A stretch of DNA of 64,000 nt. Source: an uncultured Bacteroidales bacterium. Lineage in GTDB: Bacteria; Bacteroidota; Bacteroidia; Bacteroidales; UBA932. The stretch covers positions 1 to 64,000 of the forward strand of contig CAKUYQ010000006.1 of the NCBI GenBank assembly GCA_934717185.1, in the 5' to 3' direction. The first letter of the stretch is position 1; each line of letters begins with the position of its first letter. Shown here piece by piece: positions 58,065 through 64,000 of this stretch. The notes under the pieces were generated by a model that ran no database searches, had not been told where the DNA came from, and saw nothing but the letters and a program-made list of their open reading frames with translations. Both the position numbers and the translations under genes were made by a program.

Positions 58065-59473
58065 TGAACTATAAACTCTAATACATTCCTCGTAGAGGGG
58101 GTTACTTTGAATGAATCGTCTAACATTATTCCGGCCAATGCCACTATCTTCTCATCTTTATTCTTTATCACCGGAATAAATTTTTTGTTTGGAAGGTCTA
58201 CCTTGAGATCCGACAATATATCTGCCACCTTCTTCATCCCCCTCATTCCAAACGGTCTCATTCTGTCTCCGGGCTGAGCGGGTGAGATTGATAACGATTC
58301 ACCAATAAGATCTTTGTCTATTGTGAGCTTTACATACCTGCCTTGCAACCTCTCCCCTTTTACTTTACAGGAATTGCATTCTTTCTGATTAATACAGATT
58401 GTAAGATCAGCGTATTGTACTGTTCCAAAGAATGAGCTGCTCAACCAAATCTCTTTTGGAATGTTCTCTACCTCTTTACGGTATATCTTAACCACTCCTC
58501 TCTCTTTTTGCAGTAGATAATTATCTGAAATAAAAGAGACAGGCTTATCTATGCCAATAGATGAAGATAACTTGTCCTGCTGCGCAGGAGTAAATCCGTA
58601 ACAAGACAGAATGTTATGCAGCAGAAGTTTAGGCTCCATAAGTGCTTGTAATCTCCCTATGTCTATTGCCTTTACAAGGTATCTGTTTGCAGGATAGTGG
58701 GCATAGCCCGTACTATCCAGCATTTTGGTACATTCGTCAGAGACAAACGTCTCCTGCTCTCTCAATACAGACTGTAACAGTCTGTTTGCAGAGGAAAGAT
58801 ATGATATGCTCCTGTTCAACTGTCTTACGGCAGACGGATTTATCTGCTCCAAGGCAGGCAATACAACATGCCGTATTCTGTTTCTGCTGAACTTTGTATC
58901 TGAATTGGTACTGTCTGTTCTGAAAGGGATTCCAAGATTTCTTGCGCAATGTTCTATATCTTCTCGTGTAAATGTAAGGAGAGGGCGAACAATCTTAAGG
59001 TTGTTGTTAACAGCACGGCTCTCCTTTATTGCCGTACACCCTTCAAGCCCGCATCCTCTTGTTATATTTAACAGGAGGGTCTCTGCATTATCGTTTGCAT
59101 TATGTGCAATAGCTATATAATTGGCTTTATTCTGCTCTGCAAGCTCAAAAAACCAGTTGTATCTTATCTCTCTTGCAGCCATCTCCACAGAGAGTCTGTT
59201 CTCTTTTGCGTATTGGTATGTGTCTGAATGTTTGACAAATAACAAAATATCATTTGCCCTGCACCAATCTGTAACAAATCTTTCATCTTCATTGCTCTCA
59301 TCTCCCCTCAAGTGAAAGTTTACATGAGCGGCGCATAGCTTGAGATCCATATTGGAGTTTTTAAGCAGCATAAGCATTATCATGGAATCTATGCCTCCGC
59401 TAAGTGCAGCTATCACAGATGCACCCTCCTCTACTCCAAGAGCAACTAAATTTTTATTGAATTTGTACTGCAT
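58028..59473 (-). CDS. tilS: tRNA(Ile)-lysidine synthetase
   Basis: A 481-residue TilS, which changes C34 of the CAU-anticodon tRNA-Ile to lysidine. The PP-loop is ALSGGIDSMIML (Ser25-Ser30); HVNFHLRGDESNEDE and IAHNANDNAETLLLNITRG are the other catalytic-domain motifs. The C-terminal domain has LQGRYVKLTIDKDLIG and PGDRMRPFGMRGMKKVADI. The final residues HSVGVSVSLFRV are encoded by the GCYAAM hexamer repeat, so the natural end of the gene seems to have been replaced by repeat sequence. It starts 13 bp after the DUF3078 gene. Confidence 0.95.
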   Translation of the reverse strand: MQYKFNKNLVALGVEEGASVIAALSGGIDSMIMLMLLKNSNMDLKLCAAHVNFHLRGDESNEDERFVTDWCRANDILLFVKHSDTYQYAKENRLSVEMAAREIRYNWFFELAEQNKANYIAIAHNANDNAETLLLNITRGCGLEGCTAIKESRAVNNNLKIVRPLLTFTREDIEHCARNLGIPFRTDSTNSDTKFSRNRIRHVVLPALEQINPSAVRQLNRSISYLSSANRLLQSVLREQETFVSDECTKMLDSTGYAHYPANRYLVKAIDIGRLQALMEPKLLLHNILSCYGFTPAQQDKLSSSIGIDKPVSFISDNYLLQKERGVVKIYRKEVENIPKEIWLSSSFFGTVQYADLTICINQKECNSCKVKGERLQGRYVKLTIDKDLIGESLSISPAQPGDRMRPFGMRGMKKVADILSDLKVDLPNKKFIPVIKNKDEKIVALAGIMLDDSFKVTPSTRNVLEFIVHSVGVSVSLFRV

Positions 59474-59486
59474 TAAGGTATATAAC

Positions 59487-60515
59487 CTATTTTTTAAATT
59501 CGCCGAATGTGTAGGAGAAGTTTACGCTTAGCACCTCTTTGAACTGTACTCTTGGAGCTTCGTGCCCCTCTTTATCTGCTATAAGGACTTTGTCGTTGTA
59601 GATAAGATTGGTTCTGAGCGTTGTTACCAAGTATTTGGTAAGTACAAGTTCTGCATTAAAGTCCCAGTTCACCTGAATATTCTTTGGTTGGTTAAGGTAA
59701 TCCGAGAACAGTTTTAATGTTGTTCCTACCTTAAGGTTCTTGAATGGCTCTGCTTTAAAGTCTCCTGTAAACTGTGCACCCAACTCGTATCTTATTGCTT
59801 CATCCTCTTTGTTTCCATATTTTGCTCTTAACGCACGTTCCGTTACAATCATCCATGTGGTGGTTAGCGGAGCAAGATTGAATGAGAACATATTCTTCTT
59901 ACCGGGTTTATATTCGAGACCTATACCGAACGAGAAATTTGCAGGTGCCAAAAATTTGGAAACAAGTTTCTGGCCTCCGCTCGACGGGTAATCGAAACCG
60001 GGTGAGAACTGCGTCTTAAAGTACATCTGCGCAGATGCGTAGAACTTGTCAAACGCGCGATATCCGAACTTGCTGTCTAAGATTATCTTGTCGTCTGCCT
60101 TTCTATACCCTGTCTCAAACGATTGCACAAAACCGTAAGCAAATTGTGCCCGGTTTTCGTAAAACACCTTCCCCTTGGTATAATTGAGATAAAAGTTTGT
60201 ATAGGCGTTAAGCGCCAAGGACCCCGAACCTCCGGATGCCCAATTGGTAAGCGACACCTGTGAGAATCCCAATTGTGTAAGGACACCCTTTTTCCAGAAT
60301 TTTGGTTTTACAACAGGTTCATAGTTGATTACCGGCACGTCAAATTGCGAGCCGATCTGTCTGGCTAACTCCTGTGCGGCGTCAAGCCCTGTGATCACCT
60401 CTTTTATCTCCTTGTCTGTATTCTTTTTGTCTTTCTTCTGGGCAAGAGTTGTTGTCGGGAAGAAAATGATATAAAAAATAACAGCAAGAACCGGAAGATA
60501 TTTTTTTAATCTCAT
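59487..60515 (-). CDS. DUF3078 outer-membrane protein
   Basis: A 342-residue exported protein (leader VLAVIFYIIFFPTTTLAQ). The mature part matches DUF3078: FWKKGVLTQLGFSQVSLTNW followed by ASGGSGSLALNAYTNFYLNY, then alternating beta strands to a terminal aromatic-rich strand (SVNFSYTFGEF), as in outer-membrane barrels. The function of this Bacteroidota family is unknown. It starts 1 bp before the next upstream stop and is followed by tilS, so the three form one unit. Confidence 0.82.
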   Translation of the reverse strand: MRLKKYLPVLAVIFYIIFFPTTTLAQKKDKKNTDKEIKEVITGLDAAQELARQIGSQFDVPVINYEPVVKPKFWKKGVLTQLGFSQVSLTNWASGGSGSLALNAYTNFYLNYTKGKVFYENRAQFAYGFVQSFETGYRKADDKIILDSKFGYRAFDKFYASAQMYFKTQFSPGFDYPSSGGQKLVSKFLAPANFSFGIGLEYKPGKKNMFSFNLAPLTTTWMIVTERALRAKYGNKEDEAIRYELGAQFTGDFKAEPFKNLKVGTTLKLFSDYLNQPKNIQVNWDFNAELVLTKYLVTTLRTNLIYNDKVLIADKEGHEAPRVQFKEVLSVNFSYTFGEFKK

Positions 60516-60516
60516 A

Positions 60517-61215
60517 TTATTCAGATAATACGTCGTCTGAGTTGTATTTATAGCCCAACCGTTTGCCTGTGCGCATTCTTGTGCTCTCTATCTTGGTGTT
60601 TATCTGCTCTACAGTTGCCATCTTTACAAGGTCGTATGGCGGAACCAAAAGATCAAACTCCAATGAGTAGAGCATGGCCTGCTCCACAAAGCTCACTAAC
60701 TCCTCTTTTACGAGCGTCACCTTGCCAAAGTTAGATGTTTTCTGCCTTAACTGACGCTTTCCCTCAACAAAGAAATATTTGTCACGGTTTACAAACAGCC
60801 TTGCAACAAGGTAACCTACATCCTCCCCTCTGTTGAACTTTAGGGAATCTGCCAAGAAGTTATAGACATTAATCACCCCGCAGTATGAGTTGAAAGGGTT
60901 TGCCTTAACATACGGGTTTTTCCAGACCGCATGGTCTCTGTCGAACTGGAAAACATCTGTATGAAGGCTAAAGACCAAAACATCGTCTGCAAATTTCAGC
61001 TCCGCTTCGTATTTTCCTCTGTCTCTATACTCCAATCTTACCTTCCTCTCATTCTCCTCTTCTAAAAGATCGTTAAGATCATTGCTCATCTCACCCAACA
61101 CATCTTTAAGCTGGTTAAAGATATCCAACGCTACTTCGTTAACCTGAACCTTGATTCTGGCTTTCTGATTCAATGCCGCAAAAATCTTCTGCTGCGGCGA
61201 GGGATCTGCTTCCAT
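60517..61215 (-). CDS. Conserved hypothetical protein, 232 residues
   Basis: A soluble protein without signal peptide or membrane span. It has a helical N-terminus (FNQLKDVLGEMSNDLNDLLE), a strand-rich middle (VRLEYRDRGKYEAELKFADD) and NSYCGVINVYNFLADSLKFN, then a basic C-terminus. I have no family name for it, but its even composition, good codon structure and position in the unit ahead of the DUF3078 gene support a real, probably widely conserved Bacteroidota gene. It begins 103 bp after proS, possibly in the same operon. Confidence 0.75.
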   Translation of the reverse strand: MEADPSPQQKIFAALNQKARIKVQVNEVALDIFNQLKDVLGEMSNDLNDLLEEENERKVRLEYRDRGKYEAELKFADDVLVFSLHTDVFQFDRDHAVWKNPYVKANPFNSYCGVINVYNFLADSLKFNRGEDVGYLVARLFVNRDKYFFVEGKRQLRQKTSNFGKVTLVKEELVSFVEQAMLYSLEFDLLVPPYDLVKMATVEQINTKIESTRMRTGKRLGYKYNSDDVLSE

Positions 61216-61318
61216 AATTTCTTGTAAATATCTTTTTTAATTATTGTCTAACCTTTTGTATATGTTTTTCAAATATTCTTTCTAAGCTGATAATCTAACG
61301 ATTATCCACCTGTCACTC

Positions 61319-62797
61319 TTAATATGCGCGTGCAAAAATAACTCTTCTGTGCGATGGTTTGCCGCTGAAGATGCACTTGCCCTCCTCCTCAACAACAAAG
61401 CTGTCTGTAGGGATACATCTTATTGTTGCTTTGGTAAGCTCCTTTATCTTCTCTTCTGTCTCTGTGGTACCGTCCCAATGGCAAAGAAGGAATCCTCCCT
61501 GCTCTATCTTCTCTTTGAACTCATCCCATGTATCTACTTTATAGACATTTTTATTTCTAAAATCAAGCGCCTTGTTATAGATGTTCTCCTGTATTACATC
61601 CATAAGGTCTTTTAGGTATTCTGCCAATCCCTCTTCTTGTCTTACCTCCTTTGTCATGGTGTCCCTGCGGGCAACCTCAACGGTATCGTTTTCCAAATCT
61701 CTTGGGCCTATTGCCAATCTTACCGGAACACCTTTAAGCTCCCACTCTGCAAACTTGAATCCGCTGCGGTAGTTGTCTCTGTCATCTATCTTTGCCGTTA
61801 AGCCCAATGCCTCCAATTGGCTCTTTATCTGCTCCATCTTTGCAACTATGGCCTTTCTCTCCTCCTCTTTCTTAAAGATTGGAACCATTACAACATGAAT
61901 AGGTGCAAGCGCAGGTGGAAGAACTAAACCGTGGTCATCTCCGTGAGCCATTATAAGAGCACCCATCAAACGTGTTGAAACGCCCCACGATGTTGCCCAT
62001 ACATAGTCTGAAACTCCCTCTTTATTTGTAAACTTAACGTCGAATGCTTTTGCAAAGTTCTGCCCGAGGAAATGTGATGTACCTGCCTGAAGTGCTTTTC
62101 CATCCTGCATCATAGCCTCAATGCAGAGGGTATCAACTGCTCCCGCAAATCTTTCGCTCTCTGATTTGTGCCCTACAACTACGGGAACGGCCATATATTT
62201 TCTTGCAAATTCGGCATACACGTTAACCATCTTCTGTGCCTCTGCTTCTGCCTCCTGTCTTGTTGCGTGCGCCGTATGTCCCTCCTGCCACAAGAACTCT
62301 GCTGTTCTTAAAAAGAGTCTTGTCCTCATCTCCCATCTAACGACATTTGCCCACTGATTGCACAATATAGGAAGATCTCTGTATGATGTTATCCAGTTTT
62401 TATATGTATTCCATATAATTGTCTCCGATGTTGGTCTTACAATAAGCTCCTCCTCCAATTTGGCATCGGGGTCTACAACTACGCCGGGGCCGTTAGGGTT
62501 TACCATAAGTCTGTGATGCGTTACAACGGCACACTCTTTTGCGAACCCCTCAACATGTTCCGCCTCTTTGCTTAAGAATGATTTTGGTATAAAAAGAGGG
62601 AAGTATGCGTTTACATGGCCTGTAGCCTTAAACATTTTGTCCAATTGATGTTGCATCTTCTCCCATATTGCATAACCGTACGGTTTTATAACCATACAAC
62701 CTCTTACGGCAGAGTTCTCTGCCAAATCTGCCTTTACAACCAAATTATTGTACCACTGGGAATAATTATCCTCTCTTTTTGTAACCTCTTTTGCCAT
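61319..62797 (-). CDS. proS: Prolyl-tRNA synthetase, archaeal/eukaryal type
   Basis: A 492-residue class II synthetase that charges tRNA-Pro. The shape is the shorter ProS3 type without the bacterial editing insert: YGYAIWEKMQHQLDKMFK, VRPTSETIIWNTYKNWI, WEMRTRLFLRTAEFLWQEGH and LMGALIMAHGDDHGLVLPP. The anticodon-binding domain (about 290-390) is followed by a zinc-binding-like C-terminal domain ending in a Tyr, the ProS3 hallmark (RRVIFARAY). Start MAKEVTKREDNYSQWYNN is the standard one. Confidence 0.96.
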   Translation of the reverse strand: MAKEVTKREDNYSQWYNNLVVKADLAENSAVRGCMVIKPYGYAIWEKMQHQLDKMFKATGHVNAYFPLFIPKSFLSKEAEHVEGFAKECAVVTHHRLMVNPNGPGVVVDPDAKLEEELIVRPTSETIIWNTYKNWITSYRDLPILCNQWANVVRWEMRTRLFLRTAEFLWQEGHTAHATRQEAEAEAQKMVNVYAEFARKYMAVPVVVGHKSESERFAGAVDTLCIEAMMQDGKALQAGTSHFLGQNFAKAFDVKFTNKEGVSDYVWATSWGVSTRLMGALIMAHGDDHGLVLPPALAPIHVVMVPIFKKEEERKAIVAKMEQIKSQLEALGLTAKIDDRDNYRSGFKFAEWELKGVPVRLAIGPRDLENDTVEVARRDTMTKEVRQEEGLAEYLKDLMDVIQENIYNKALDFRNKNVYKVDTWDEFKEKIEQGGFLLCHWDGTTETEEKIKELTKATIRCIPTDSFVVEEEGKCIFSGKPSHRRVIFARAY

Positions 62798-62898
62798 ATT
62801 CTTAAAATTATCCGAGTAACGCCGCAGTAAAACGGCAATTATATCGTTTATACTAATAAAATATCTCCGTTGTGAGTATTAAATGGAATATTTTTTGA

Positions 62899-62906
62899 TA
62901 CTTTTG
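62899..62906 (+). promoter_or_regulatory. -7 box of the terminal lipoprotein gene
   Basis: TACTTTTG on the plus strand, 58 bp before the ATG at 62965, which has a strong AGGAGGG site (62955-62961). Confidence 0.45.
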
Positions 62907-62964
62907 TAATCAAGAGCACAAAAATACAAAATAAATTAAAAAACTGTCTAAAACAGGAGGGAAA

Positions 62965-64000
62965 ATGAGAAATATTACCTATTTGCTAATACTTAGCGCC
63001 GTTATGGGACTTTCATCCTGCATGACAACCGGCGGCAGTTGGAGTAGTCAGGGGGCATACGCAAACAGTCTGTACTACACTCCGGATCCTAATGCAGAGC
63101 AGGCTGCACTTGAACAAAGACGTCAGGCAAGCGAACTTAGAAATCAGACAAATCAGTCTATAAACGAGATATACGTTGGAGACAATAATCAGGTAGACAT
63201 CGATTACAGGATAGATCCGTATAACTCGTCTGTGACAACTTATTCCATTTTAGATGATAGTGAGAGTTATGAGGCAAGGTTGAGGAAGTTTGATTCCCCT
63301 ACCTATACGATTAACCTTAATATCTATGACGACAGCTATTGGTATCGCCCTAATTGGGCCGGATACTCGGGCTGGTACAACCCGTGGTGGGGTACCTACT
63401 GGCGCTATCCTTGGTATTATGATGACTATTACTGGGGATTTGGTTTTGGTACCAGAAGCTGGTATCTTGGCTGGGGTGGATGGTATCCCGGATATTATGA
63501 TCCATGGTATCCCGGTTGGGGACCCGGTTGGGGGCATGGACCCGGCTGGGGACATGATTGGTGGCACGGGCATTCTCCTCGCGATCACAGATCTGTGTAC
63601 TACGGAAGAAGAAATGGAGACGGCATAATGCACAATGCAGGCGACGGCAGAAGGCCTTCCAACAGTAATACAAGGAGAGATCCTTACACATACGGGCACA
63701 GCAGCTCCTCTCCGGTATACATGAATGGCAACAGCAGTTATGGCAGGAATAATGGCGGCAGCATATACAGAAGGCCAACAAACAACAACCAGAATAGTGT
63801 TGTAAACGGAAACAACAACTCCGGTAACAGAAGAGACAATAATGTTGTAAACAGTAACAGTTCACAACAGAGGCGGAACAACAATAACTCAAATTACAGG
63901 AGAAACTCAAACAATAGCGGAACTGCTACCAGGAGCAACAGCAACTCCAACAGCAACAGCAGCTACAGAAGAAGTAACAACACATCGAACTATACATACA
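62965..64000 (+). CDS. Low-complexity lipoprotein, cut by window end
   Basis: An open frame of at least 345 codons with no stop before the end. The leader MRNITYLLILSAVMGLSSC gives a lipobox at Cys19. Residues ~110-210 are an unusual Trp/Tyr/Gly/Pro-rich stretch (units such as WYPGYYDPWYPGWGPGWG), and from ~240 it turns Asn/Ser/Arg rich (NNNSNYRRNSNNSG type). No domain is recognised; proteins like this are found on Bacteroidota surfaces or in biofilm matrices (inference). An AGGAGGG Shine-Dalgarno 4 nt before the ATG is strong for this phylum. It is divergent from proS. Confidence 0.75.
   Translation, partial: MRNITYLLILSAVMGLSSCMTTGGSWSSQGAYANSLYYTPDPNAEQAALEQRRQASELRNQTNQSINEIYVGDNNQVDIDYRIDPYNSSVTTYSILDDSESYEARLRKFDSPTYTINLNIYDDSYWYRPNWAGYSGWYNPWWGTYWRYPWYYDDYYWGFGFGTRSWYLGWGGWYPGYYDPWYPGWGPGWGHGPGWGHDWWHGHSPRDHRSVYYGRRNGDGIMHNAGDGRRPSNSNTRRDPYTYGHSSSSPVYMNGNSSYGRNNGGSIYRRPTNNNQNSVVNGNNNSGNRRDNNVVNSNSSQQRRNNNNSNYRRNSNNSGTATRSNSNSNSNSSYRRSNNTSNYTY

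Noticed and set aside
63290..63628. Plus-strand 112-codon frame rich in Gly/Ile
   Set aside because: It is a shifted frame of the long lipoprotein gene that starts at 62965.

Overview
The window comes from a member of the Bacteroidales (Bacteroidota). Supporting signs are promoters of the TAnnTTTG (-7) type, the rpmB-rpmG-DUF4295 cluster, Mfa/fimbrillin-like lipoproteins, a long LepB, a TonB receptor with a carboxypeptidase-like N-terminal domain, and above all a type VI secretion locus of the Bacteroidota-specific T6SS(iii) class. I cannot name the genus from sequence alone.

Layout. 1-1.26 kb: the C-terminal part of an Rhs/YD-repeat gene cut by a decayed IS1634-like element, then a hexamer-repeat spacer. 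1.3-6.8 kb (minus strand): a translation block, thrS-infC-rpmI-rplT-lepB-rpmB-rpmG-DUF4295; infC appears to start at an AUC codon. 6.9-10.7 kb: a FecCD-type permease, a GT2 glycosyltransferase, a DUF4199 membrane protein and a siderophore/cobalamin-type binding lipoprotein, with no ATPase. 10.7-24.1 kb: one tightly packed minus-strand T6SS(iii) operon. It begins with a sigma-70-family factor, then Hcp, TssB, TssC, TssE-like, TssF-like, VgrG, a Tle1-like DUF2235 lipase, a DUF2931 protein (probable immunity), a DUF4280 PAAR-like spike, TssN-like, TssK, a TssG-like protein, two small membrane subunits and TssR. No ClpV/TssH is present. 24.2-27.3 kb: cmk-ppx-response regulator operon and an initiator tRNA. 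27.5-31.3 kb (plus): phosphoesterase lipoprotein, small secreted protein, efp, transglutaminase-like protein. 31.3-31.7 kb: a gene-free stretch with a strongly nested set of inverted repeats (candidate structured RNA) bounded by tandem repeats. 31.7-34 kb: hisS-ispH.

34-47.2 kb is an accessory region. Two DUF234-type ATPases, each preceded by large palindromes, flank three paralogous lipoproteins. These share almost the same N-terminal fimbrillin-like module but carry different C-terminal halves (leucine-rich repeats plus a further domain, DUF4374, or leucine-rich repeats alone). Two near-identical 38-residue peptide genes and three copies of a ~120-bp element with 17-bp terminal inverted repeats lie in their leaders.

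47.2-64 kb: nfnAB-like flavoprotein pair, a GH9-CE4 fusion, a metal-handling set (HMA protein, TonB receptor, His/Cys-rich protein), sppA, a candidate small RNA, tilS, DUF3078 protein, a conserved hypothetical, proS and a lipoprotein cut by the window end.

A degenerate GCYAAM hexamer repeat, sometimes joined to a GTAAAGAGG-type repeat, recurs in seven spacers and even supplies the C-terminus of TilS. The points most worth following are the compact ClpV-less T6SS with its own sigma factor, the nested structured region at 31.35-31.5 kb, the palindromes upstream of both DUF234 ATPases, and the module-swapping lipoprotein family.
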